This document shows positions 9,284-17,936 of a stretch of 57,796 bases of DNA, piece after piece (position 1 is the stretch's first letter; each line of letters opens with the position of its first letter). The notes under the pieces were generated by a model, which did no database searches, was not told where the DNA came from, and saw only the letters and a program-made list of their open reading frames with translations. This DNA comes from Leptolyngbya sp. PLA1. GTDB taxonomy: Bacteria; Planctomycetota; Phycisphaerae; Phycisphaerales; UBA1924. The DNA lies in NCBI GenBank assembly GCA_021405315.1, contig QWIH01000022.1:1-57796 (forward strand), written 5' to 3'. Made by a program: the position numbers and the translations under genes.

Positions 9284-10882
9284 GTGCCAGACTCCTCGCC
9301 AATCACGCGGCCGCACCTCTCCGACATAGGAGTGCCACGCTCCGATGGTTGGCCCCCCCCGAGCCCGGAGTTTCTGACACGGATCCCGCACGAGTTTGCA
9401 CGCCGCCATCTTGTCCTAAGCGAGGGCGTCGACGCCGGCTCGGAGCGGCTCGTAACGGCCGGGCCTGCCAGTGAGCTAGTGCTCTTCAACGTCGGTGTCC
9501 GGCTAGGACGGCCCATTCGGGCACGAGAAGCCGAGCCGGAGCTCATCGCGGCCGCCATCGACCGGGCCTACGCCGGCGCCGCCCAAGAGCGCGCGATTTC
9601 CAACGGCACCGACGCGCCCGCTGTGGTCGTCACGGCTTCCGGCGATGTGGAAGCAGACCTCGCGGCCGCGGTCCGTGAGGCTGAACTTGATCTTCTTAGC
9701 ACGCACGGAAAGGCCCCCGCGGTCCGCCTGGTGGACCTGGTCCTGTTCGAGGCGTTGCTGCGTGGCGCCAGCGATGTGCACATCCAGCCCGTCCGGCAGC
9801 GCACCCTCGTCCGATACCGGCTTGACGGAGCACTGCACACCGTGCGCGAGCTCCCCGGGGCACTCGCGAGCAGTGTTGTCAGCCGCGTCAAGATCATGGC
9901 CGGGCTCGACGTGGCAGAGCACCGCACGCCGCAGGACGGCCGAGCCACCGTCACAGTCGGTGGCACCGACGGACCGCAAGCGGGACGTCGCATCGACCTG
10001 AGAATCAGCACCCTCCCCAGCACGTACGGGGAGCGCGTCGTGCTGCGACTGCTGGACCCTTCGCGGGCTTCGCACCTGCTCAACTTCTCCGCGCTGGGGA
10101 TGCCTCCGGAGTTAGAGGGCCGCTACCTTGCCCAAGTGAGCCGGACAAGCGGCATCGTCCTCTCCACTGGCCCCACCGGCAGCGGCAAGACGACGACCCT
10201 GTACACGACTCTCGCGTGGCTCAGTACGACAAACGCGGGGGGGCAGGCCCGTGGGTGCGAGCTCAACATGATGACCGTGGAGGACCCCGTCGAGTACGAC
10301 CTGTCGGCAGGGGGGGCGTCGGGGCTCTCTGTGAGCCAGACGCAGGTCGACCTCAAGAAGGGCTTGAGCTTCGTGACCGGCCTGAGGCACATCCTCCGGC
10401 AGGACCCCGACGTGATCATGGTCGGTGAAGTTCGCGATGAGGAGACTGCCCGCATCGCCGTGCAAGCATCCCTCACGGGCCACCTAGTCCTGAGCACACT
10501 CCACACGAGCGACGCCGCCAGCGCGGTAGCGAGGCTGCTCGACCTTGGGGTCGAGCCTTTCCTGGTGAGCTCCTCGCTCTCCGCCGTGCTCGCCCAGCGC
10601 CTGGTCCGGACCGTACACGGCGCGTGCGCCGGAACGGGGTGCCCCGAGTGTGTTGGCACAGGATTCAAAGGCCGCACCGGAGTCTTCGAGCTGCTGGTCC
10701 TTGACGGGGCGATCCGGAAGCTTGTGGGCAGTCACGCGTCGGCGATCGAGATCAAGGCCGCGGCCCGGCGGAGCGGCATGATCACACTCTTGGAAGCAGG
10801 TCAGGCGGTCGTCGCGGCAGGCCAAACCTCCCAAGTGGAACTGGGCAGGGTCATCGACTCTGTGGACGAGGTGGTGGCATGA
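9284..10882 (+). CDS. gspE: Type II secretion/pilus assembly ATPase (GspE/PilB family)
   Basis: 532 residues. After a divergent N-terminal domain come the conserved RGASDVHIQPV segment, Walker A GPTGSGKTT (~296), the Asp box, Walker B VIMVGEVRDEE (~376) and the His box HLVLSTLHTSD. The C-terminal zinc-finger region is contracted to C-x4-C-x2-C followed by FKGRTGVFELL, rather than the usual pair of CxxC motifs, so metal binding may be altered. The enzyme is the cytoplasmic hexameric motor that drives pseudopilus extension. Its TGA overlaps the next ATG (ATGA 10879-10882). A retraction ATPase is unlikely given the RGRTG-type C-terminus. Confidence 0.93.
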   Translation: MPDSSPITRPHLSDIGVPRSDGWPPPSPEFLTRIPHEFARRHLVLSEGVDAGSERLVTAGPASELVLFNVGVRLGRPIRAREAEPELIAAAIDRAYAGAAQERAISNGTDAPAVVVTASGDVEADLAAAVREAELDLLSTHGKAPAVRLVDLVLFEALLRGASDVHIQPVRQRTLVRYRLDGALHTVRELPGALASSVVSRVKIMAGLDVAEHRTPQDGRATVTVGGTDGPQAGRRIDLRISTLPSTYGERVVLRLLDPSRASHLLNFSALGMPPELEGRYLAQVSRTSGIVLSTGPTGSGKTTTLYTTLAWLSTTNAGGQARGCELNMMTVEDPVEYDLSAGGASGLSVSQTQVDLKKGLSFVTGLRHILRQDPDVIMVGEVRDEETARIAVQASLTGHLVLSTLHTSDAASAVARLLDLGVEPFLVSSSLSAVLAQRLVRTVHGACAGTGCPECVGTGFKGRTGVFELLVLDGAIRKLVGSHASAIEIKAAARRSGMITLLEAGQAVVAAGQTSQVELGRVIDSVDEVVA

Positions 10883-11379
10883 GTTCCATCCCACGCCGCC
10901 GCATCCCCGAACTTTTCCGGCCCCGCGTCCTAGCGTGCGCAGCGTTTCTCTTCGGGTGCGGCCTGTGGGCATTCACTCCTCTGGAGGCCAGGCTTCCACC
11001 CGAGCCAGCCCCGTCACGCTCCACGCCCACCAAGGTCCCGACCGGGCCCTTGCCGTTCAACGCTGCGGCATTCCATACACCAGTCTGGATCTCGCCAGCC
11101 AAGGAGGAGGCGCTCGCCGACGTGTCACCGCCACCGCCTCCCGCCCCGCCGGTCAGATTCCAGCTTGTGGCTGTGATCCGGGGAGAGAGTGGCCACAAGG
11201 CAGTGCTTTACGATCCAGATGCCGATCGGCTGATCGTGCTCGGGGAGAATCAGTCCTCACGAGGCTTGACCGCTATCCGCCTCACCCCAACCAGCGTCGA
11301 CCTGTCCGACAACGCGGGCGTGCGGACGCTCGCCCTGCGAAGCACCGGGGAACCGGCCGCCGTTGGGGAACACCGGTGA
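10879..11379 (+). CDS. GspC/PilP-like inner-membrane clamp protein
   Basis: 166 residues: a short basic cytoplasmic N-terminus, one membrane helix (VLACAAFLFGCGLWAF), a long Pro-rich linker (SPPPPPAPP), then a small beta domain (FQLVAVIRGESGHKAVLYD ... LIVLGENQ) resembling the homology region of GspC or PilP. That domain normally contacts the secretin N0 domain and links the inner and outer membrane complexes. No PDZ domain follows. It overlaps gspE by 4 bases upstream and the next gene by 4 bases (GTGA) downstream. Assignment rests on topology, the short HR-like domain and operon position, not strong sequence identity. Confidence 0.68.
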   Translation: MSSIPRRRIPELFRPRVLACAAFLFGCGLWAFTPLEARLPPEPAPSRSTPTKVPTGPLPFNAAAFHTPVWISPAKEEALADVSPPPPPAPPVRFQLVAVIRGESGHKAVLYDPDADRLIVLGENQSSRGLTAIRLTPTSVDLSDNAGVRTLALRSTGEPAAVGEHR

Positions 11380-12197
11380 GCAGCATCACCTGGAGCATGG
11401 ACCGGTTCTATTGGGCAGTAATCGCCGCCCCGGGGGTCCAGGCGCGAGGGCAACTTCCCGCCGCCTTGGAACCACTCCTTGAGGAACATGTTCCCGTCGA
11501 GACTTCCTCACTTCTCGCGGTCTGCACGCCGATCAGCAAGACTCGACTGGCGGTCTGCGCCATTCCGCGCGACACGCTCGAGGAGCCTCTGGCAGCCGGC
11601 GCCCTCTCGCTCGGCCCCGAAGGCATCCCGGCATTCCTGAGTGGGGAGTGCACTGCCGAACAGTTCAATCTGCTGGTGGGCCCCTGCGAACCTCCTTCGA
11701 GGGTGCGCGCCCGCCGGAGGCGTCACGCCGCCCTTGCCGCGACTCTCGCCACCTGCGCGGTCCTGCTGGGGGCCGGGTTCTGGCGTCGACATCTCCACTG
11801 GCTCGACGTCGCCGCTCGGGCCGAGTCGGCTGCGATGGCTGAAGCACGGGAAATAAGACCAGACTTCACCCCCCAGGCACTCCACGCCGCGGCACGATTG
11901 GCCGAGGATTTCCGGCGCGGGTGGGAGTCGACGCCCCCGCCCCACGATGCCGCGGTTACCCTCGCGGCACTGCTCCTCCAGTGGCCCGCTTCGCTGCGCA
12001 ACAGCCCACAATCTCTGTCTGTATCTGGCGACGTCATCACGGTCTCGGTCGACGTCAGCGGGGACCCCGAGGAGTTCCTGAAGGCGTTTCATGCCCCTGC
12101 GGGTTGGGACCTCGCGGAGCCTCGCCTGCACTCCGCCGGAGAGTTCACAAGGCTCGTCCTCGAGATGCGTCCCGTCAGAGCAGGAGCGCTTCGATGA
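11376..12197 (+). CDS. GspL-like secretion assembly protein
   Basis: 273 residues from GTG 11376, which overlaps the previous stop as GTGA and has GGGGA upstream. ATG 11397 is an alternative start. A cytoplasmic region of ~115 residues precedes a basic RVRARRRR stretch and one membrane helix (AALAATLATCAVLLGAGF). A helical segment and a small C-terminal alpha/beta domain (SLSVSGDVITVSVDVSGDPEEFLKAF) follow. This matches the bitopic layout of GspL or PilN, which recruit the GspE ATPase and bind GspM/PilO. The cytoplasmic part is shorter than a full actin-like GspL domain, so the name is by analogy. The stop overlaps the next ATG. Confidence 0.58.
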   Translation: MSSITWSMDRFYWAVIAAPGVQARGQLPAALEPLLEEHVPVETSSLLAVCTPISKTRLAVCAIPRDTLEEPLAAGALSLGPEGIPAFLSGECTAEQFNLLVGPCEPPSRVRARRRRHAALAATLATCAVLLGAGFWRRHLHWLDVAARAESAAMAEAREIRPDFTPQALHAAARLAEDFRRGWESTPPPHDAAVTLAALLLQWPASLRNSPQSLSVSGDVITVSVDVSGDPEEFLKAFHAPAGWDLAEPRLHSAGEFTRLVLEMRPVRAGALR

Positions 12198-12721
12198 TGT
12201 CCCGAGACACCCTCCTCCCGTGGGCCGCTGCCGCCGGGATCGCCGCCGCGGCTGTCCTGCCCACCGCCCCCCGGGCAGCCTCCTCAAGATCCAGGGCCGC
12301 GGTCGCGGTCCAAGAGCTCGAGGCGGTCCGTCGTGATGCGGAAACGCTGGCCGACTCAGACCAAGGGCCCGCGCCGGCAGGGCCGTCCGAAGGCCTTGCC
12401 GCACGCCTCACCGCATGCCTGCGATCCTGCTCGCTGCCCACAGGGATGCTCTCCGGAGTGATGCCCGAGCCCGACAGCCCTACATCGACCAGTAAGAGCG
12501 CCATCGTCCGGCGCAGAGCACGCGTTTCGCTCGAGGGGCCAAGCCTGCCGCAGATCGGCCATTTCCTGGCAGCGTGGCGCAGGCAGACCCCGGAGTGGTG
12601 CGTGTCCTCGATTGACCTCGCGCCGGTCGCCGGACCCACCGGCACCGGTGCTGACACTCCTCTTCGGGTCCAGATGATGATCGAGTCTCTCACCCTTCGC
12701 ACCGAGTCGAGCCAGCCATGA
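12194..12721 (+). CDS. GspM/PilO-like secretion assembly protein
   Basis: 175 residues with one N-terminal membrane helix (LLPWAAAAGIAAAAVL), a helical stretch (VQELEAVRRDAETLAD) and a C-terminal ferredoxin-like region (LPQIGHFLAAWRRQTPEWCVSSIDLAPV ... LRVQMMIESLTLR). The order of membrane helix, coiled coil and small alpha/beta domain is that of GspM or PilO, the partner of GspL/PilN. It overlaps its upstream and downstream neighbours by 4 bases each (ATGA), which supports translational coupling and complex formation. Sequence conservation is low, so the call leans on topology and position. Confidence 0.58.
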   Translation: MMSRDTLLPWAAAAGIAAAAVLPTAPRAASSRSRAAVAVQELEAVRRDAETLADSDQGPAPAGPSEGLAARLTACLRSCSLPTGMLSGVMPEPDSPTSTSKSAIVRRRARVSLEGPSLPQIGHFLAAWRRQTPEWCVSSIDLAPVAGPTGTGADTPLRVQMMIESLTLRTESSQP

Positions 12722-13311
12722 TGCAACCTCCTTCCTCTCCAGCCGTGCGGACCATTGCCGCGGTAGCCACCGCGTGCGGGCTCCTTCTGGGCTCATGCAC
12801 GACGACCGGACCGGGCGCGTCCCCGCCCCGCGAGCGTGTCCATCGAGACACCCCCGGCTCCGAGCAGCTGGCGCGCCAAGCTCTCCAGCACCTGCAATCT
12901 GATCCATCGCGAGCGGAATCGCTTCTCGCGAGAGCCCTTGCCGCAGACCTGTACAACGGCCCCGCCCACAATAACTTGGGCACGCTGTACCTTCGACAAG
13001 GAAAGCTCTACGAGGCCGCAGAAGAGTTTGAGTGGGCGAGGAAGCTCCTTCCTGGTCATCCGGATCCTCGATTGAACCTCGCCCTCACGCTCGAGCACGC
13101 CGGACGGACCGGCGAAGCGCTTGCCACATACGCGACCGCCCTGGAGGTGTACCCGGAACACATCCCTTCCATGCAGGCACTCGCGCGACTTCAGGTCCGT
13201 AGCGGCCACGAGGACAAACAGACACCTCGTCTGCTGGCAGAGATTGCGCTCCGCGGCGAGACGACGGCCTGGCGCGAGTGGGCAAAGGAGCAGGGGGCAC
13301 GAGGCCGTTAG
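12718..13311 (+). CDS. TPR lipoprotein (pilotin-like candidate)
   Basis: 197 residues with a lipoprotein signal peptide (lipobox LLGSC, Cys ~28) and about three TPR units (~50-165), for example YNGPAHNNLGTLYLRQGKLYEAAEE followed by related helices. Outer-membrane TPR lipoproteins such as PilF/PilW or TadD-type proteins assist secretin assembly, which fits its place as the last gene of this operon. It overlaps the gspM-like stop by 4 bases. Pilotin function is inferred from position and architecture. No Shine-Dalgarno is needed given the coupled start; the next genes are on the opposite strand. Confidence 0.7.
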   Translation: MMQPPSSPAVRTIAAVATACGLLLGSCTTTGPGASPPRERVHRDTPGSEQLARQALQHLQSDPSRAESLLARALAADLYNGPAHNNLGTLYLRQGKLYEAAEEFEWARKLLPGHPDPRLNLALTLEHAGRTGEALATYATALEVYPEHIPSMQALARLQVRSGHEDKQTPRLLAEIALRGETTAWREWAKEQGARGR

Positions 13312-13481
13312 GGGACGGGCATTCGGTGCAGGCGCCGGAGCCGCCGGGATTGGGGTCGGCGGATAATCCGCATTCGTGCCTAGACGGATCTCGCAGAGGC
13401 GCGGCAGTCCGACCTCCGGCTCGACGACCGCCCGACCGGTCTAGCGAGTTCCAAGCCACACCCCAAACGCTAGTGAGCAGG

Positions 13482-13760
13482 TCAGCCTCGAACGTCACCC
13501 GCAGCCATCCTCAGCCCCTCACGCATGGCCCTCTGGAGGGCGACGTTTCCCGCCGCTCGCAGGCCGTGGCGTAGCGCGTTCTGCGCCGCCCGGGCCTTCC
13601 CGGTCTGCGTTCGCGGTCCGGTCGAGCGACTCCAGGGCTTGTTCGCCGCCGCCGCCGCCCGTAGGGAGCCAAGGCCCGCTGCTGAGAGGTGGTATACCCG
13701 GGAGCGCTTTGCTTGAGTCCGTGCCGTAGGCCTCGGAGCATCCTTGTTCGTTCGCCGCAT
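13482..13760 (-). CDS. Small STGPRT/NALRHG-motif protein overlapping the upstream gene
   Basis: 92 residues, basic and Ala-rich. The core (NKPWSRSTGPRTQTGKARAA then QNALRHGLRA, ~40-70) matches a motif seen in uncharacterised bacterial proteins of the type N-x-STGPRT-x-x-GKARxxxNALRHG. ATG 13760 has GGAGG at proper spacing, so it can be translated on its own. About 242 bases of its 5' part lie in another frame inside the 3' end of the 318-aa gene. No function is assigned. The many basic residues would suit nucleic-acid binding, but that is speculation. Confidence 0.6.
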   Translation of the reverse strand: MRRTNKDAPRPTARTQAKRSRVYHLSAAGLGSLRAAAAANKPWSRSTGPRTQTGKARAAQNALRHGLRAAGNVALQRAMREGLRMAAGDVRG

Positions 13761-14475
13761 TTCTGCCTCCAGTTCCGAAGGTCGATGGGGCGACTCCGTT
13801 CGCCACGACCTGCTGCCCGGCCACGTTGACCTGCTGCCCCGCGATGTACTGCACCGGCCGCGGCGACCGGAGCTGCTGCCAGGCCAGCACCTGCCGCCGC
13901 GACATGTTCATTGCGGAGTCCACGGCGCGGTCGAGGCGGCATCGGAGTTCCGGATCGATCGCGGAGCAGCTCCGCCGGACGAGCCACGCCACCCTCGCGT
14001 GCTGGATGAGGATCTGCGTCGCGAGAACCTGCTCCGCCGGGTTCTGAGGGGCCATCCTTGCCAGATGCTCCTCCATGTACTCCATCGCACTTGTGGGAAG
14101 TTGCCCGCTGACTTTTGCTGCGATCTCCGCGTACGGTGAGCCGCCGAGGAGGAGCCGGTGGAGCAGGTTGACCTGTTCGAGCGGTAGGGCGTCCGCCGCC
14201 CGAAGCATTTTTGGCGCTCCCGTGTGAGGGTCTATGGCAAAGTTCCAATGAGACCCTGCGTTCGGAGTGCCCCCCGAGGCCGCGAGCCCCACGGGGTCTG
14301 GAGCCCGTCCCGACCCGGCAGAGAGTGCTCCGCAACCGTGCTTACCCCCCGCTTGGGGCTCAGCCCCCGAGGGGCGCCGCATCGCTCGGGCACTTTGGCG
14401 GCTTCTGTCGCCCTTCGAACTGCTCGACTTGGCCGGCGTCCCTGTCTTTTTCGGTCTCTTGCCTGAAGCGCTCAT
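13519..14475 (-). CDS. Hypothetical protein with basic N-terminus and helical core
   Basis: 318 residues from ATG 14475, preceded by a near-perfect AGGAGGTG at 6 nt spacing. The N-terminal ~60 residues are Lys/Ser/Arg-rich and disordered. Residues ~80-200 form a helical core (MEYMEEHLARMAPQNPAEQV, ATQILIQHARVAWLVRR, DRAVDSAMNMSRRQVLAWQQ). A short repeat (YIAGQQVNVAGQQVVANG) precedes a low-complexity Gly/Pro tail that overlaps the 92-aa gene in another frame. The EQxxATQ..HARVAWLVRR helix recalls segments that follow the STGPRT motif in longer proteins, so the two genes may be a split pair. Function unknown. Confidence 0.6.
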   Translation of the reverse strand: MSASGKRPKKTGTPAKSSSSKGDRSRQSARAMRRPSGAEPQAGGKHGCGALSAGSGRAPDPVGLAASGGTPNAGSHWNFAIDPHTGAPKMLRAADALPLEQVNLLHRLLLGGSPYAEIAAKVSGQLPTSAMEYMEEHLARMAPQNPAEQVLATQILIQHARVAWLVRRSCSAIDPELRCRLDRAVDSAMNMSRRQVLAWQQLRSPRPVQYIAGQQVNVAGQQVVANGVAPSTFGTGGRNAANEQGCSEAYGTDSSKALPGIPPLSSGPWLPTGGGGGEQALESLDRTANADREGPGGAERATPRPASGGKRRPPEGHA

Positions 14476-14931
14476 CTTGCACCTCCTGAGGCTCTGACCA
14501 TCGCCACGATGCCCGCCCGCACCGCCGGAGGCAGGTCGGGCCATGCCGCGACCACCGCGGACAGGTCTGGATCGGCCGGTGCCGGGGGTGTGCTGGCGGG
14601 GGTCGGCGAGTCAAGACCGGGCCGAATGTTGCCGGATTTGCTGCCGCCCAAATCTGGAATGTGCGGTTTTTCCGATGGATTACGCAGGAGTTCGAATCCC
14701 ATCGGGGGTCATTGACCAGCGCCCCCCGCGGGGCCTGGTCCAAGCAGAGGATGCCGGTTCGAGACCCGCCGCGTGTCCCAGCACAGCCTCGGGGACCGAC
14801 TCCCGGCCCATGAACCCAGTTTTGATCGGACCTGAGCGAACCCCAAGGCCTCGGCCCGCGATCCCGCTTGTGATCGCCCGCATGAGCGGTACACTGCACA
14901 GGCGTGTGCCGGTAATGCGGAGGGCTGTCAG
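14476..14931. other. Intergenic region, 456 bases
   Basis: No credible coding frame. It contains two T-arm-like stretches, GTTCGAATCCC near 14692 and GGTTCGAGACCC near 14757, but neither has the D arm, anticodon arm or acceptor stem needed for a tRNA. They may be remnants of degraded tRNA 3' ends or chance. GGAGG near 14920 serves the downstream start. Confidence 0.4.
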
Positions 14932-17850
14932 ATGCGGGGTGCAGCGCACGGCTTTGCGATGGTGGGGTTGGCCATCACCGCCGCGCACGCGAACGCGCAA
15001 TGGCAGTGGACAGGGGCCGCGGGCAACCACCAGTTCTGCGACGCAGGCAACTGGCAACCCCAGAGCGTGCCTACGGGCGGGTCCGCGACCATCCAAGGTG
15101 CGACCTCGGTAGTAAGGCAGACCAGCGGCTGCCAGCCGCAGATCTCGCTCGCCAGCCTCATTGCGGACTCGTCGTTGGAGCTGTGGGTGGGGCTGGTTGC
15201 GGGCAACGCGGAGATGTCCAACGGGAGCATCGATATCGGGGGCGCCGACGTACAGGTCGGCGGCGTCGGCCTGGTCATGCGGGGCGACTCCGCATGGCGA
15301 TCGGGCAACATCCAATGCCCGCTGTTCGTGGAGTCGGGACAACTCAGCCTCACGAACTCGGCACGCGGGACCCGAAGCCTCCGGTCGGGGGGCATGCTGC
15401 GTGTGGGCTCAGGGGCCGCCGCGGTCTCGTCGGCCCCGGTCACCGTCTATCCCGGGGGCGAGGCCCTCATCTCCGGTGATTGGACGTGGACGACCGTGAA
15501 CTCCGGTGCCTCCGCGGGTTCCGGGTCCGGCGCTCCGCCGCTGGTGAGCATCCAAGGCGGGGGGCGACTCGTCATCGACCTGCCCGGGACCGTCGCGGCA
15601 CCCACCAACGTCTCCCACGAGTTTCTCCCGGGTTCGCGGCTGGACGTGCTTCGGGGCGGGGTGACGTTCTCCGGCTTCGTCGACTTTGCGTTCTCGGTGG
15701 TCGAGGTCGATTCCGCCGCGTCCTGCACGTTTCTCATCCCCCCTCTCTTCGAAGGCCCCTGCGCGTTCAACGGCGGTGGGACCGCCAAGTTTGAGAACGG
15801 CACCGTGGTCGTCGCGGGCGGCGCGGTGCTCACCTCCGCGATGATCCCCGGCGGCCCGGGGGACAAGGGGCTCTGGATCGATCCGGGGAGCAGTTCGGTC
15901 GACATCGGCGGACGCCTTGAGAATGACGGGACCATCACCTGGAGCGATGGTTCCATCGGATCATCCGCCGCGGGCGCACCTCAGACGCGTCTCATCAACC
16001 GGGGTGAGATCATCTATTCCTCGTTCAACGGCACGCTCGGCGGCATGAACGCCGAGAATCAGGGCCGATTCCTGCTCAAGCGAGGGCTTTTTCTCGACGG
16101 ATCGCTCCTCAACTCCGGCGAGGTGAACTTGGACTGCGCCGACAGTCCGAACCTGTTCACGCACAACCAGAGCACCGGCTCGATCCTGAACTCCGGAACG
16201 ATCTCGAGTCTCGGGCCGAACACCGCCCGGATCGAGGTCCCGATCATCATGCAGGCCGGCGGGATTCTCGACGTCGGCAACTCCGTTCTCACCCTGCAGT
16301 CGTCGAGCTTCACCTGCACCGGCACCTCGTCCTCCCACCTCCGCAGCGGGAGCGTGCTTTCGATCGCCACCGGATTCGCCTGGAGCGGAGCCGCAGGGAT
16401 TCACTCGCTCGATGGTCCCGGGCGACTGGTCAGTTCGGGGAACCTCTCGCTCCAGCCGGGGTTCGTGCTCTCGTCGACTCTTCCGGCAGTGGACGGATTC
16501 ACGCTCGAGTCTGGTTGGTTGCGCGGCGGCGGACAGCTCATCAATCATGCCAACATGCGCGTCTCTCTCGCGGATGTCGGCACCCCCGGAGGATCCCAGG
16601 ACGGCACCCTGGTCACGAACCACTCCTACCTCGCCGTGACCAACGGCCTTCGCCTGGGCGGGATTCTCAGCAGCGACGGTGTCGTAGACGTGCGCGGGAG
16701 CGTGGCCATGGGAACCGCCGCCGTCTTTGACTCCAGCGGAACCGTGTATCTCGCCTCCAACAGCGGGGTGACCAAGCACACCCCATCCGCGTCCCCAACA
16801 GGGATCATCAACACCGGCCTCATTCGCAAAACGGCCGGCGGCGGGTCGACCATCGCCGTCCCCCTCGACAACCGGGGTGTGGTCGAAGCCTTTGACGGTT
16901 CGCTCAGTATCTCGGGCCAGATCGCCCAGCTCGTGGGCGACCGCCTCACCGGCGGTACGTGGGCCACGGCCAACACCGGCACCCTCAGTCTTGGGGGCCG
17001 CCTTGTCAGAAGCACCGCGCCGGGTACGACCGTTCGGATCAACAACATCGATGTTGGAGCCGAGTCGTTCCCCGATTTTCGCCCGGAAAATCTCCAAGGC
17101 GACACGATCATCGACGGCGTCCAGTTGATTCAACCCGACCTTCTGCTGGATGCCCCGGTGCCCACCTCTCCTCTGGGCTACGAACCCGTCTTCGAGATCG
17201 GGGCCGGCGGGCGAGTCCGCTTCCCCCCGGGAACGCCGGACGGCGGGGTCGTCCGCGTCGGCTCAGACTCGCAGCGGAACCTTCCGGGAGGCCACAGGGT
17301 GCGCTGGTCAGGCACCCCGGGGCGGCTGGGAGTCAGGCAGAACAACGGCGTGTTCCGTCCCGGCAACTCTCCGGGCATCGCCATCATCGAGAAGGACTAC
17401 CAACTGCTAGGCGGAGAACTCGAGATCGAACTTGGAGGCTCGGAACCCGGGACGGGGTACGACCGCGTCCAGGTCGGGGGCGTCGCCTCGCTCGGTGGAA
17501 CGTTGCGCGTCGTGCCGTTCCAGGGCTTTGTCCCGGACAACGGCCAGGAGTTCGACATCCTCACCGCCTCCGCCATCAACGGTTCGTTTCAGACGGTCCT
17601 CGCCGACGGGCTCGGAGACGTGCGCGTGCAGTACCTCCCGGACCGCGTCAGAATCTCCTTCCACACCTGTGCTCCGGACTTCAACCAGGACGGAAACACC
17701 GACCAGGACGACCTCGCCTACCTCATCGACGTGCTCGCCGGGGGCGACAACCCCTCAGGGCGCGATCCGGACTTCAACGCGGACGGCAACGCCGACCAGG
17801 ACGACACCCTCGCGCTCCTCGACGTCCTCGCCGGCGGCGCCTGCCCCTAG
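14932..17850 (+). CDS. Large secreted beta-repeat protein with C-terminal GC-type dockerin tag
   Basis: 972 residues. A signal peptide (AMVGLAITAAHANA) leads to WQWTGAAGNHQFCDAGNW, the GxWxxxxNW style found at the start of autotransporter-like and pectin-lyase-like surface proteins. The long central region is rich in Gly, Ser, Asn and short beta strands with no Cys clusters. The last ~62 residues (17662-17850) hold two EF-hand-like units, DFNQDGNTDQDDLAYLIDVL and DFNADGNADQDDTLALLDVL, and end in GGACP. NCBI uses the name GC-type dockerin for such tails. It is probably an extracellular or outer-surface protein. Start chosen for its GGAGG and signal peptide. No catalytic motif was seen. Confidence 0.82.
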   Translation: MRGAAHGFAMVGLAITAAHANAQWQWTGAAGNHQFCDAGNWQPQSVPTGGSATIQGATSVVRQTSGCQPQISLASLIADSSLELWVGLVAGNAEMSNGSIDIGGADVQVGGVGLVMRGDSAWRSGNIQCPLFVESGQLSLTNSARGTRSLRSGGMLRVGSGAAAVSSAPVTVYPGGEALISGDWTWTTVNSGASAGSGSGAPPLVSIQGGGRLVIDLPGTVAAPTNVSHEFLPGSRLDVLRGGVTFSGFVDFAFSVVEVDSAASCTFLIPPLFEGPCAFNGGGTAKFENGTVVVAGGAVLTSAMIPGGPGDKGLWIDPGSSSVDIGGRLENDGTITWSDGSIGSSAAGAPQTRLINRGEIIYSSFNGTLGGMNAENQGRFLLKRGLFLDGSLLNSGEVNLDCADSPNLFTHNQSTGSILNSGTISSLGPNTARIEVPIIMQAGGILDVGNSVLTLQSSSFTCTGTSSSHLRSGSVLSIATGFAWSGAAGIHSLDGPGRLVSSGNLSLQPGFVLSSTLPAVDGFTLESGWLRGGGQLINHANMRVSLADVGTPGGSQDGTLVTNHSYLAVTNGLRLGGILSSDGVVDVRGSVAMGTAAVFDSSGTVYLASNSGVTKHTPSASPTGIINTGLIRKTAGGGSTIAVPLDNRGVVEAFDGSLSISGQIAQLVGDRLTGGTWATANTGTLSLGGRLVRSTAPGTTVRINNIDVGAESFPDFRPENLQGDTIIDGVQLIQPDLLLDAPVPTSPLGYEPVFEIGAGGRVRFPPGTPDGGVVRVGSDSQRNLPGGHRVRWSGTPGRLGVRQNNGVFRPGNSPGIAIIEKDYQLLGGELEIELGGSEPGTGYDRVQVGGVASLGGTLRVVPFQGFVPDNGQEFDILTASAINGSFQTVLADGLGDVRVQYLPDRVRISFHTCAPDFNQDGNTDQDDLAYLIDVLAGGDNPSGRDPDFNADGNADQDDTLALLDVLAGGACP

Positions 17851-17923
17851 CGTGGGCACCGCTCGCTCAGCCCGGCCCGGGCGAGCCGATCTCGCCTCGC
17901 CCCGTCCTTGCGGTTTCCGCGCC

Positions 17924-17929
17924 TAACGT
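17924..17929 (+). promoter_or_regulatory. -10-like TAACGT 7 nt before the PHP start
   Basis: TAACGT ends 7 nt before ATG 17937, the usual distance from a -10 box to the transcription start. No Shine-Dalgarno lies between them. Compatible with a leaderless transcript; no -35 match was seen. Confidence 0.35.
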
Positions 17930-17936
17930 GCGATTC

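Noticed and set aside
10935..11375. N-terminal extension of the GspL-like frame
   Set aside because: It is the other-frame shadow of the GspC-like gene; GTG 11376 overlapping the upstream stop is the likely start.
14680..14790. Two tRNA T-arm-like sequences (GTTCGAATCCC and GGTTCGAGACCC)
   Set aside because: The T stems are imperfect and no D arm, anticodon arm or acceptor stem can be drawn around either.
16959..17936. N-terminal extension of the PHP-domain frame through the secreted-protein gene
   Set aside because: The extra residues are the +1-frame shadow of the 972-aa gene; PHP homology begins at ATG 17937.
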